This document shows positions 22,575 through 30,246 of a stretch of 30,246 bases of DNA, one piece after another. The notes beneath the pieces were generated by a model that ran no database searches, was not told the DNA's origin, and was given only the letters and a program-made list of their open reading frames with translations. Positions within the stretch are counted from its first letter, which is position 1; each line of letters opens with the position of its first letter. Source of the DNA: Saprospiraceae bacterium UBA2329 (lineage in GTDB: Bacteria; Bacteroidota; Bacteroidia; Chitinophagales; Saprospiraceae); NCBI GenBank assembly GCA_002344975.1, contig DDUV01000117.1, forward strand, positions 1 through 30,246, read 5' to 3'. A program made the position numbers and the translations under genes.

Positions 22575-24968
22575 ATGAGCAGAAGAATAAAAAAAGCAGC
22601 CGTTCTCGGCTCCGGCGTCATGGGCAGCGGCATCGCCTGCCATTTTGCCAACATCGGTCTCGAAGTTCTCCTTTTGGACATCCTCCCGCCCAACCTCTCC
22701 GACGCCGAAAAATCCAACCGCGCCGCCCGCAATCGCATGGCCGACACCGCGCTGGCCAACGCCCTCAAATCCAAGCCCGCGCCGCTCTACGATAAAAAAT
22801 TCGCCTCCCGCATCCAAACCGGCAACTTCGAAGATGATATGGCCCGCATCAAAGACTGCGACTGGGTCATCGAGGTCGTCGTAGAGCGTTTGGACATCAA
22901 AAAGCAGATTTTTGAACAGGTGGACCGCCTCCGCAAACCCGGCAGCATCGTTAGTTCCAACACTTCCGGCATTCCCATCCACCTCATGCTGGAGGGCCGC
23001 AGCGACGACTTCCGCCGCCATTTTCTCGGCACCCACTTCTTCAATCCGCCGCGCTACATGCGCCTCCTGGAAATCATTCCCACGCCCGACACCGACCCCG
23101 CCATCGTTGATTTTCTGATGCACTACGGCGACGTTCAATTGGGCAAACAAACTGTGTTGTGTAAAGACACGCCGGCGTTCATCGCCAACCGTGTGGGCGT
23201 ATATGCCATGGCCAAAATTTACCAACTCACCACCGAATTGGGCCTCAGCATTGATGAAGTGGACAAACTCACCGGCCCGGCCATCGGTCGCCCCAAAACC
23301 GGCACCTTCCGCCTCGGTGATCTGGTAGGTCACGACACCGCAGCCAAAGTCATCATGGGCCTGAAGCAAAATTGCCCCAACGACGAGCAGGCCGCTACTT
23401 TTGAAATTCCGAAGTACCTCCAATTCCTCCTCGACAACAACTTCCTCGGCAATAAATCCGGCCAGGGTTTTTACAAAAAAACGCGCGAAAAAGACGCCAA
23501 CGGCAAAGACATCATCCTGGCGCTCAACTTAGATACGCTCGAATACCAGCCCACCCAAAAGTCGAGCCTCGCCAGCCTCGGCCTCAGCAAGCAAATTGAT
23601 TCATTGGCCAAGCGCCTGCCCGCCCTCGTGGACGCGCCCGACAAAGGCGGCGAATTGCTGCGCCGCTCGCTCATGGGCCTCTTCGCATACGTCTCCAACC
23701 GCGTGCCCGAAATCTCCGACAACCTCTACAGCATTGACGACGCCATGCGCGCCGGCTATGCCTGGGAACTCGGCCCTTTTGAATATTGGGACATCATCGG
23801 CGTGGCCAAAGGCATGGAACTGGCCGAAGCACAAGGCGAAATCATCGCCCCCTGGGTCAAGGAAATGCTCGCCGCCGGCCACACCTCATTCTACCAACGC
23901 CAACAGGGCCGCCGCCTCTATTATGATGCCGGCAGCCGCAGCTACCTGCCCATTCCCGGCCTCGATTCTTTCATCATCCTCAACGACCTCCGCGACGCGG
24001 CGCCCGTACACACCACCTCCGAAACCGTCCTCCACGACATCGGCGACGGCGTGCTCTGCCTCGAATTCACCAGCATGCACAACACCATCGGCGAAGGCGT
24101 GCTGCGCGGCATCAACGAAGCCATCCAAATTGCCGAAGACGGCGATTGGAGGGGCCTCGTCATCGGCAACAATGCCACCAATTTCTCGGTAGGCGCCAAC
24201 CTCATGATGATTGCCATGCTGGCCTATCAGCAAGAATTTGACGACCTCAACATGGCCGTCAACCTCTTCCAGCAAACCACCATGCGCTGCCGCTACTCCT
24301 CCATTCCGGTGGTCGTGGCCACGCAGGGCTACGTCTTCGGCGGCGGCTGCGAAACCCTCATGCACTGCGATGCAGCCGTTTGCGCTGCCGAATCTTACAT
24401 CGGCCTCGTCGAGGTGGGCGTAGGCCTGCTCCCCGGCGGCGGCGGCACCAAAGAGTTCGCCCTGCGCGCCTCCGACGCTTTCCGCGAAGGCGACGTATTC
24501 ATGCCCACCCTCATAGACAAGTTCAAAACCATCGCCATGGCCTCCGTAGCTACCTCGGCCCACGAAGCCTACAACTACGGCTACCTCCTGCCCGGCCGCG
24601 ATGCCGTAGCGCCCAACAAAGACCGCGCCATCGCCGAAGCCAAGAAAAAAGTGCTCGAACTGTCTTACAACTATGTGCAGCCCATCCAGCGCAACGACGT
24701 GTATGTCCTCGGCAGACAGGGCTTGGCCACCCTCCTCCTGGCCGCCAACGAACTGCGCCTCGGCAACTACGCCAGCGATCACGACATCAAAATAGCTCAG
24801 AAAATCGCCTACGTCCTCTGCGGCGGCGATCTCACCGCTCCGCAACAGGTCTCCGAACAATACCTCTTGGACGTCGAACGCGAAGCCTTCCTCAGCCTCT
24901 GCGGCGAACAGAAAACATTGGAGCGCATCCAACACATGCTCCAAACCAATAAACCGTTGAGAAACTGA
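22575..24968 (+). CDS. fadN: Bifunctional 3-hydroxyacyl-CoA dehydrogenase / enoyl-CoA hydratase (FadN-like)
   Basis: A 797-residue cytoplasmic beta-oxidation enzyme. The dehydrogenase comes first: Rossmann motif LGSGVMGSG (11-19), DWVIEVVVERLDIKKQIF, SSNTSGIPI and GTHFFNPPRYMRLLEII around the catalytic His, then PAFIANRVGVY. A second dehydrogenase helical domain follows (from about 370). The hydratase is at the C-terminus (about 480-760), with GDWRGLVIGNN, GGGCETLMHCDAAVCA and GLVEVGVGLLPGGGGTKE, which includes the expected active-site glutamates. This order (dehydrogenase then hydratase) is that of Bacillus FadN and differs from FadB/FadJ. Such enzymes pair with an acetyl-CoA acyltransferase and an acyl-CoA dehydrogenase, neither of which is in the window. 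The gene appears monocistronic. Confidence 0.93.
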   Translation: MSRRIKKAAVLGSGVMGSGIACHFANIGLEVLLLDILPPNLSDAEKSNRAARNRMADTALANALKSKPAPLYDKKFASRIQTGNFEDDMARIKDCDWVIEVVVERLDIKKQIFEQVDRLRKPGSIVSSNTSGIPIHLMLEGRSDDFRRHFLGTHFFNPPRYMRLLEIIPTPDTDPAIVDFLMHYGDVQLGKQTVLCKDTPAFIANRVGVYAMAKIYQLTTELGLSIDEVDKLTGPAIGRPKTGTFRLGDLVGHDTAAKVIMGLKQNCPNDEQAATFEIPKYLQFLLDNNFLGNKSGQGFYKKTREKDANGKDIILALNLDTLEYQPTQKSSLASLGLSKQIDSLAKRLPALVDAPDKGGELLRRSLMGLFAYVSNRVPEISDNLYSIDDAMRAGYAWELGPFEYWDIIGVAKGMELAEAQGEIIAPWVKEMLAAGHTSFYQRQQGRRLYYDAGSRSYLPIPGLDSFIILNDLRDAAPVHTTSETVLHDIGDGVLCLEFTSMHNTIGEGVLRGINEAIQIAEDGDWRGLVIGNNATNFSVGANLMMIAMLAYQQEFDDLNMAVNLFQQTTMRCRYSSIPVVVATQGYVFGGGCETLMHCDAAVCAAESYIGLVEVGVGLLPGGGGTKEFALRASDAFREGDVFMPTLIDKFKTIAMASVATSAHEAYNYGYLLPGRDAVAPNKDRAIAEAKKKVLELSYNYVQPIQRNDVYVLGRQGLATLLLAANELRLGNYASDHDIKIAQKIAYVLCGGDLTAPQQVSEQYLLDVEREAFLSLCGEQKTLERIQHMLQTNKPLRN

Positions 24969-25026
24969 TGATGGAATAGGGCGCCACCCCGCCACGGGCA
25001 AGTTCTTATTGCGGGTCATCCATTAC

Positions 25027-25074
25027 AATGGCCGCTGTGCAACCCTAACGGCTCTGCGCAGCGGCCATTTTCAT
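25027..25074 (+). terminator. Intrinsic terminator after the beta-oxidation gene
   Basis: AATGGCCGCTGTGCA (25027-25041) pairs with TGCGCAGCGGCCATT (25055-25069) with one G-U pair over 15 bp, followed by TTTTCATTT. Confidence 0.8.
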
Positions 25075-25111
25075 TTCTGCCCCTGGCGCGCGGGGCAGTC
25101 ACAATACCGGC

Positions 25112-25275
25112 TTACTTTTGGGGATTCCGCAACTGCCGGCCTGCTGTCCGCACCGGAAACTCAATGTGTTCATACACATCGGCCAGCAATAACTCGCTGC
25201 CCACCGAGCGCATGGGCAGCCGACCGTCTATGGCCGCTACAAAAAAAAGGCCCCTCCCCGCCGAAGCAGAGAGAG
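25112..25275 (-). pseudogene. Possible gene remnant (C-terminal fragment)
   Basis: A reverse-strand frame without a good start reads GLFFVAAIDGRLPMRSVGSE, then LLLADVYEHIEFPVRTAG, and stops at 25112-25114. It looks protein-like in composition but I do not recognise it. An in-frame TAG is close upstream, and an internal ATG would give only 33 residues. It lies between a terminator and the PorP/SprF gene and could be the end of a lost gene or chance. Confidence 0.25.
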
Positions 25276-25313
25276 GCTATCCCAAAAACCGATATAATCT
25301 TTACCGGGGCGGG

Positions 25314-26222
25314 TTACTTTTTACCCTTTTTCTTCATGTTCAGCGCAATGGTGACTTCATGTGCACCGGAATTAAACTGCTGGAAACGTTGAAACGAAAC
25401 ATCGTAGGTGTAGTATAAGTTGAACGGGGACACCTGCACGCCCAGCATCACCCCCATCACACCCAAAGAACGATACGAAACGCCGGCCAGCAACTGATCA
25501 TCCAAAAAGCCGGCCTTCAGGTTGATGTCCAACTGAAACGGCACATCTCTGATCTGGCGAGCCATCACAGAGGGTTCGAGTGTAAACTTCAGGTCTTCTA
25601 CCTCAAACTTGTGCCCCAGATAAAACACATAGTAGTTAAACAGGGACTCCTTCTCATCAGATACTACCAAGCCGTCCAATCGGGAGCGCACCAAATTGGT
25701 AAAAGACAGGCCACCGAATGTGTTTTCTTTGTAAGTGCCGTAAATACCTACCGAAGCATCCAAAAAACGAACGCCGCTCATATTGGCATCAATGATGCGG
25801 TCGCCTAAATCAACGAAACTGCCGCCGGCCACATCGCCATGCAATCTGATCTGCTGCAATTCGGTAGAAAAACCTGCCGCCATTTCCCAGTCCTTACCCA
25901 AAGGGAAACGAATGGCATAATTGAGTTGCGCCCGCGTCCTTTGCAATTGCGCCGCCGATTCCGACAACACGCCGAAACCAATGCCGAAACTCTTGCTCAA
26001 CGGGCCATTGTACTGCGCCATAAAGGTTTTGGGCGCATCCGGGAAGCCCGTCCATTGCATCCGCGCATTGAACAACAACTGGTGTTGCCCGCTAAAGCCG
26101 GCCGCTGCCGGATGAATCAAAATAGGGTTGATGTTGTAATGCGAAAAAATTGCCTGATCCTGCGCCTGAACCTGCATCAAGGCTGCAACGGCGATTATGG
26201 AGAGTAAAAGAATCTTTTTCAT
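25314..26222 (-). CDS. PorP/SprF-family type IX secretion membrane protein
   Basis: A 302-residue outer-membrane beta-barrel protein with a signal peptide (MKKILLLSIIAVAALMQVQAQ, 1-21). The mature N-terminus DQAIFSHYNINPILIHPAAAGFSG is the hallmark of PorP/SprF proteins (family TIGR03519). Alternating strands follow to the end, with SVGIYGTYKENTFGGLSFTNL, LAGVSYRSLGVMGVMLGV and a terminal strand in HEVTIALNM before a Lys-rich tail. Such proteins are encoded beside large SprB-like adhesins and attach or export the type B-sorted adhesin on the cell surface. Here the adhesin gene lies 93 bases upstream on the same strand, so a two-gene operon is likely. Confidence 0.93.
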   Translation of the reverse strand: MKKILLLSIIAVAALMQVQAQDQAIFSHYNINPILIHPAAAGFSGQHQLLFNARMQWTGFPDAPKTFMAQYNGPLSKSFGIGFGVLSESAAQLQRTRAQLNYAIRFPLGKDWEMAAGFSTELQQIRLHGDVAGGSFVDLGDRIIDANMSGVRFLDASVGIYGTYKENTFGGLSFTNLVRSRLDGLVVSDEKESLFNYYVFYLGHKFEVEDLKFTLEPSVMARQIRDVPFQLDINLKAGFLDDQLLAGVSYRSLGVMGVMLGVQVSPFNLYYTYDVSFQRFQQFNSGAHEVTIALNMKKKGKK

Positions 26223-26264
26223 GTTTTTGGAATCGGTTGATGGTGAAAAATGGTTTTTGAGATG

Positions 26265-26305
26265 TGCGGTGCGACGGAGTCTTCATTGTACTGCATCGCA
26301 CCGCA
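26265..26305 (-). other. Intercistronic hairpin between adhesin and PorP/SprF genes
   Basis: TGCGGTGCGA (26265-26274) and its exact reverse complement TCGCACCGCA (26296-26305) frame a 21-base loop. There is no T-run on the reverse strand after the hairpin. It could set the relative expression of the giant adhesin and its partner by partial termination or mRNA processing. Confidence 0.65.
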
Positions 26306-26315
26306 TTGTTTCGGT

Positions 26316-29300
26316 TTATCTGCGCAAAATCGTGATGGAACCTCTCAATTGCTGCCTGATGCCGTCTATGTCGGTGTATTCAAACACAAAATAATACGGC
26401 CCATCGGGCAGTTCGCTGCCGTTGCGCGTAGTGCCTCTCCAGGTGTTGTCGTAGTTGTCCGTTTCATATACCAACTGACCCCAACGGTTGTAAACTTCCA
26501 GATGGTTATTGGCAAATTCATCCACACAACTGATGATGAACTCCTCATTCAAGCCGTCGCCGTCGGGCGTAATAACGGTGCGAATGTCGAGGCAGGGCGT
26601 CCTGCGGTCTCTTACAGTGCCGGAAGCAAGGTTAGGATCAGGACGGCAGCCGCGGCTGTCGGTTACCATTACAAAGTACTCGCCGGGACACAGACCTGTG
26701 AGGAAGGGTTCTGCCGTCACTTGCCCGGTTGACCAAGTGAACGTAAACGGCCCCTCTCCGCCTCCTGTCACTACTGCCAGCACCGAGCCGTTGCAACCAT
26801 CGGTAGCCGGCGTGCTGTTCACAGTTACTACGATCGGGGCGGGATTGCTTACTGAAAAAGTAGCCGTGGCGGTACAGTTGTTCACGTCGTTTACAGTGAC
26901 CGTATAAGAACCGACGCGCAGGAACGTAAGACGAGGGCCAAAAGCGCCATTGCTCCATTCGTAGTTGTACGGCAGGGCAAATACCCCTCCGGATGCAGCC
27001 GCAAAAATCTGGCCATCGTTGACGCCCGTACAACTCGTCGGCAGGGTATTGGCCGTCACCGTCACAGGCTGTGGCGCCTGTAAAGTAAGGGTTTCCGTCA
27101 CGGTACAGCCTAAACCGTCGGTCACGCGCACGAGATATTCGCCGGGAGCTGCATTGGTCAGCGTTGCCCCCGAACCGCCCACTACTGTGCCGTTGCGGCG
27201 CCATTCAAAGGTATAATTACCCTGACCGTTGAAGGCAGTAGCCGCCATTGAGCCATCTGTGCTGTTGTGGCAACGCACGTCAAAACCGTTGTAATTGCTC
27301 GTCACGTCCACATCCAAAGCCAGCGCTGATTGCGAAGCAATGGTGTAAGTACGCGTCAGCACATTGCCCGACCCCTCGGTAACACGCACCGTGTAAGTGC
27401 CGGGCGCTGCATTGGCAAGGTCTTCATCTGTGGAGACAATGGCTCCGGCGGCATTGCGCCACTCGTAAGTGTAGGGCGCTCGGCCACCGGTCACAACCAG
27501 GTTAATGGCGCCGGTAGCGTCTCCCGGACAGTTGGTAGCCGTAGAAGTTGACGAAAGTCCAAATGTATTCACTTCGATGCCGGGCAGTACGAAAATACAA
27601 CCGTTGCCGTCCGTCACCGTGGCAATGAAAGTACCTGCGCATAGGTTATTGATGGCCGGGCCGCCGGTATTGGGCGTGTTCCACTGCAACTGGTAAGGCA
27701 GCGTTCCGCCTGTCAGGGTCAGCGTTACAGAACCGGTACAGCCAGGCTCTTCCGAATCGTGAACCACGGCAATGTTTGTGGTAGTCACTACCGACGAAGC
27801 TGTGATGGTGGCAGAGCCATTGATAACCGTGCCCTGAGCATCCGTTACTGTATAGGTGAGCGCACCGGCCGGCAGGTTGCTGCGGTTCAGGGTTACGCCA
27901 TTTATCGTTTGGTTAAACCCGTCGCTGAAGGCAAAAGTAAACGGAGGCAAACCTCCATTGAGCGTGATGTTCAGGGCGCCATTCTGATCACCGGGGCAGG
28001 TTACGGGAGTTGTTTGGGTATTGACAATGGCCAATGGCCCCGGATTGAAGCCAACCGTAAAACATTGCACCACGCTACACCCGGCCATATCGGTCACGGT
28101 AGCACAGTACTGCCCTGTTACTACATTGCTCAACACCAATCCGGTAGTGCCGCCCGGCGCCCAGTTGATGGTATAACCTGGAGTGCCTCCTGAGATATTC
28201 AGCGTTACAGAACCATTGGCATCCGTAATATTGCCGCTTGCATTCACTACCGTGCCCGATACTACGGCCGTGGGGAAGTTTTCTACTACAAAGCTGCCGG
28301 CCAGCACTCCTCCTACCTGATCGGTAACCGTAACATTGTAGGTGCCTGCAGCGAGGTTGGTCCGGTTGGAGCCAGCCTGGCCTCCAGGATTCCAGTTATA
28401 ATTGTAAGGCCCCACGCCTCCCAGCACGCTCACCTGAATACTACCGGAGGAAGCGCCCGCGCAAGAACGCCCGATGACCACGTTGCCAAAACGCAAGCGC
28501 TCATCCAACTGTACGCAACGACTTGCGGTACAACCGCTGTTGTCGGTCACGGTTACGCAGTATTGGCCGGGGAAATTAAGCCCGCTCAGGTTGGGCTGGT
28601 TAGAGCCGTTGAAACCTGCGGGGCCGGTCCACACAAAGCTATAACCGCCCGTTCCGCCCGTCACCGTGATGTTGATGGCGCCGTCATTGCCGTTATTGAT
28701 GTGCGTAGGTGTGATGGTGCTGATTTGCAACACAGGGTTCTCGCCCACGTTGATGCTGCGAGTGGCCGTACAGCCGTTGTTGTCCGTTACCGTGACGTTG
28801 TATGTGCCGGCAGTCAGGTTGGAAACCGTCGTGGCATTGGCCGGAAGGCCACAGCACCAGTTGATGGAATAATTGGGCGTGCCCCCGGAAATGGTCAATG
28901 TGATTCTACCCGTAGAAGCGCCGCCGCAAACCACCGGTTGCACCATACTGCTGATGGTCAGAGGCGTGCCGGCAGGCTCGGTAATCGTGACGCTTTGAGA
29001 AGCCGTACAGTTGTTGCCGTCGGTAACGGTCACCGAATATGTACCAGCGGCGAGATTACTTTGGCTCGGTACGCCATCGGGCAAGGTGCCGCTCCAGTTG
29101 TAGTTATAAGAACCTGTACCACCGCTTACGTTCAACGTAATTACCCCGGTTGAAGCGCCGGTACAAGCTACATTGGTAGGAATGGCAATAATGGAAATCC
29201 CTGAAACAGGCTGTGTGACGGTGAACGAACCGCTCGTAGTCTGGTTGGTACCCGTATCGGTAACGGTCACAGAATAAGTGCCCGCCGGGATGTTGGTCAA

Positions 29301-30246
29301 ATCTTGCGTAGTTCTGTTTTGGTAACTCCACATGTAAGTATAATTGCCCGTACCACCAGACACGCTGATGTCAATGGCGCCGGTAGAGGCACCGAAACAG
29401 TTCACATTGGTGATGTTGGCAGGCGTGGCAATAACTGGTGGGTTGATGGGAACGGTAAAACTCACCGTACCCGCCGTGCTGTTCACCGTAACAGACTGGC
29501 TGCTTGCGTTCGTCGCCGTGCTCGTACCCACTGTTACCTGTGTGGAGCCGCTGCCTGCATTCGCTGTAAAACACACCCGGAACAAAACGCCGCCGGAAGC
29601 CACTGTCTGCGCCGTCGCGTTCGTCCAGTTCACTACAATCGTGCCCGGTGTGCTCGTGTTGAAATTCGCCGCCGTCATGCCCGCAACGCCAAAGTTGCTT
29701 ATCACCGGATTTTGCAACATCGTGGAGTTATAAGTCAGCGTCGTTTGGAAGGAGTTGATGTTAGTGAAGTTTTGTACCGTCACATCCAAACATGCCTGCG
29801 CGCCGTTCATCACGTTGCTCTGGCTGCCCACCGTCAAGGCTATCGGGGTGGGAGTATTGCTGCTGCCGAATGTCACCGTGCCCGGCACGCTGTTGAACGG
29901 CACATTTTGCAGCGCCGTATTGATGACTTCTATGCTCGTGGGCGTGCCCGTGAACGTCACCTGCGTGGAACCCGTGCTCGCCAATGCGTTGAAACACAAG
30001 GTAAACAGCGTAGTGCCGTTGGCTACTGTTACCCCGGTTTGATTCGGGTCTGTCCATGTCAGTGTAATGGTTCCTGCCGAGGTCAAGCCTGCTCCGCCTG
30101 CTATCGGCATACCGATGTTACCGCCGGCCGACAGACCCGGCAATCCGAAGTTGGCCACCGAGGTCAACTGCAACATCGCAGGGTTGTAGCTGATGCTGAA
30201 CTGCATCCCTACTATATTCGTGAAATTGGCTGCCGTTACGTTCAGG
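26316..30246 (-). CDS. Giant surface adhesin with cohesin-like domains, SprB repeats and type B sorting domain (5' end outside window)
   Basis: At least 1,309 residues, with the frame open through the window edge. The first Met (30206) is internal, because the codons before it (LNVTAANFTNIVG) continue a domain. From the N-terminal side: two cohesin-like beta domains with similar starts (NVTAANFTNIVGMQFSIS and DVTVQNFTNINSFQTTL), down to about 29430. Then follow about twelve SprB-type repeats of 75-82 residues, each with a C-x-G-x-x-x-G-x-I start, GGTG-Y-x-W, and AGTY-VTVTD-NGC ends. The last 95 residues are the gliding-motility-associated/type B T9SS sorting domain (ITPDGDGLNEEFII, LEVYNRWGQLVYE, DGPYYFVFEYTD). 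It is secreted by T9SS and displayed on the surface with the PorP/SprF partner downstream. A role in adhesion or gliding is inferred from SprB. Confidence 0.93.
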   Translation of the reverse strand, partial: LNVTAANFTNIVGMQFSISYNPAMLQLTSVANFGLPGLSAGGNIGMPIAGGAGLTSAGTITLTWTDPNQTGVTVANGTTLFTLCFNALASTGSTQVTFTGTPTSIEVINTALQNVPFNSVPGTVTFGSSNTPTPIALTVGSQSNVMNGAQACLDVTVQNFTNINSFQTTLTYNSTMLQNPVISNFGVAGMTAANFNTSTPGTIVVNWTNATAQTVASGGVLFRVCFTANAGSGSTQVTVGTSTATNASSQSVTVNSTAGTVSFTVPINPPVIATPANITNVNCFGASTGAIDISVSGGTGNYTYMWSYQNRTTQDLTNIPAGTYSVTVTDTGTNQTTSGSFTVTQPVSGISIIAIPTNVACTGASTGVITLNVSGGTGSYNYNWSGTLPDGVPSQSNLAAGTYSVTVTDGNNCTASQSVTITEPAGTPLTISSMVQPVVCGGASTGRITLTISGGTPNYSINWCCGLPANATTVSNLTAGTYNVTVTDNNGCTATRSINVGENPVLQISTITPTHINNGNDGAINITVTGGTGGYSFVWTGPAGFNGSNQPNLSGLNFPGQYCVTVTDNSGCTASRCVQLDERLRFGNVVIGRSCAGASSGSIQVSVLGGVGPYNYNWNPGGQAGSNRTNLAAGTYNVTVTDQVGGVLAGSFVVENFPTAVVSGTVVNASGNITDANGSVTLNISGGTPGYTINWAPGGTTGLVLSNVVTGQYCATVTDMAGCSVVQCFTVGFNPGPLAIVNTQTTPVTCPGDQNGALNITLNGGLPPFTFAFSDGFNQTINGVTLNRSNLPAGALTYTVTDAQGTVINGSATITASSVVTTTNIAVVHDSEEPGCTGSVTLTLTGGTLPYQLQWNTPNTGGPAINNLCAGTFIATVTDGNGCIFVLPGIEVNTFGLSSTSTATNCPGDATGAINLVVTGGRAPYTYEWRNAAGAIVSTDEDLANAAPGTYTVRVTEGSGNVLTRTYTIASQSALALDVDVTSNYNGFDVRCHNSTDGSMAATAFNGQGNYTFEWRRNGTVVGGSGATLTNAAPGEYLVRVTDGLGCTVTETLTLQAPQPVTVTANTLPTSCTGVNDGQIFAAASGGVFALPYNYEWSNGAFGPRLTFLRVGSYTVTVNDVNNCTATATFSVSNPAPIVVTVNSTPATDGCNGSVLAVVTGGGEGPFTFTWSTGQVTAEPFLTGLCPGEYFVMVTDSRGCRPDPNLASGTVRDRRTPCLDIRTVITPDGDGLNEEFIISCVDEFANNHLEVYNRWGQLVYETDNYDNTWRGTTRNGSELPDGPYYFVFEYTDIDGIRQQLRGSITILRR

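Noticed and set aside
22485..23423. A 312-codon reverse-strand frame over the dehydrogenase domain
   Set aside because: Antisense to a gene with complete FadN-type motifs; no promoter or motif of its own.
23886..25019. A 377-codon reverse-strand frame over the beta-oxidation gene
   Set aside because: Shadow of the hydratase domain; low-complexity composition and no recognisable domain.
26600..29430. Regular repeats with a period of about 230 bases, considered as tandem DNA repeats or a CRISPR-like array
   Set aside because: They are the SprB protein repeats: periodicity is at amino-acid level, the DNA units are diverged and the frame is open throughout.

Overview
The window looks like chromosomal DNA from a free-living member of the Bacteroidota, probably near the Saprospiria/Chitinophagia. 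The evidence is a PorP/SprF-family protein, a giant adhesin with SprB repeats and a gliding-type C-terminal domain, a second protein with a type A type IX secretion (T9SS) sorting domain, and several promoters of the Bacteroidota form (TTG, about 20 bases, TAnnTTTG). GC content is fairly high for the phylum, so long antisense shadow ORFs are common. No rRNA, tRNA, CRISPR array or intact transposase was seen.

Left part (1-7,900): a lipoprotein alpha/beta hydrolase of the proline iminopeptidase type; a large protein with a nucleoside-phosphorylase-like C-terminus; an SRPBCC protein; an unexplained transcription unit with a promoter and a terminator but no convincing gene; a hypothetical protein; an orphan hydrogenase-maturation-protease-like protein; a T9SS-sorted secreted protein; a Gfo/Idh/MocA oxidoreductase broken by one missing base; and a secreted beta-rich protein. 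Four copies of a small AT-rich repeat lie in the first 5.2 kb, two of them supplying the stop codon of the gene beside them.

Centre (7,930-14,200): a polymorphic-toxin locus. A 1,668-codon RHS/YD-repeat protein ends in a variable AT-rich tip with an HELAH zinc-peptidase motif (M91-like). A small secreted candidate immunity protein follows after 4 bases. Behind them lie two hairpin-bearing 100-bp tandem repeats and degraded pieces of RHS core. The RHS reading frame seems to begin upstream of its first usable start, behind a C10 tract that shifts the frame, which suggests phase variation or a homopolymer error. A roughly 390-residue non-repeat block interrupts the RHS core, and base composition changes twice along the gene.

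Right part (14,600-30,246): a LysM lytic transglycosylase; a Nudix hydrolase of the CoA-pyrophosphatase type; a secreted prolyl oligopeptidase; a membrane protein carrying a TIR-like domain between transmembrane pairs; a secreted S9 peptidase of the glutamyl-endopeptidase type; a bifunctional beta-oxidation enzyme (FadN-like domain order); a PorP/SprF protein; and the 3' part of a giant surface adhesin (cohesin-like domains, twelve SprB repeats, type B sorting domain), whose 5' end is outside the window.

Most genes here look like housekeeping, envelope or secretion functions. The parts most worth attention are the RHS toxin locus with its C10 tract, the membrane TIR protein, the stop-codon-associated repeat family and the unexplained transcription unit at 3.5-4.1 kb.
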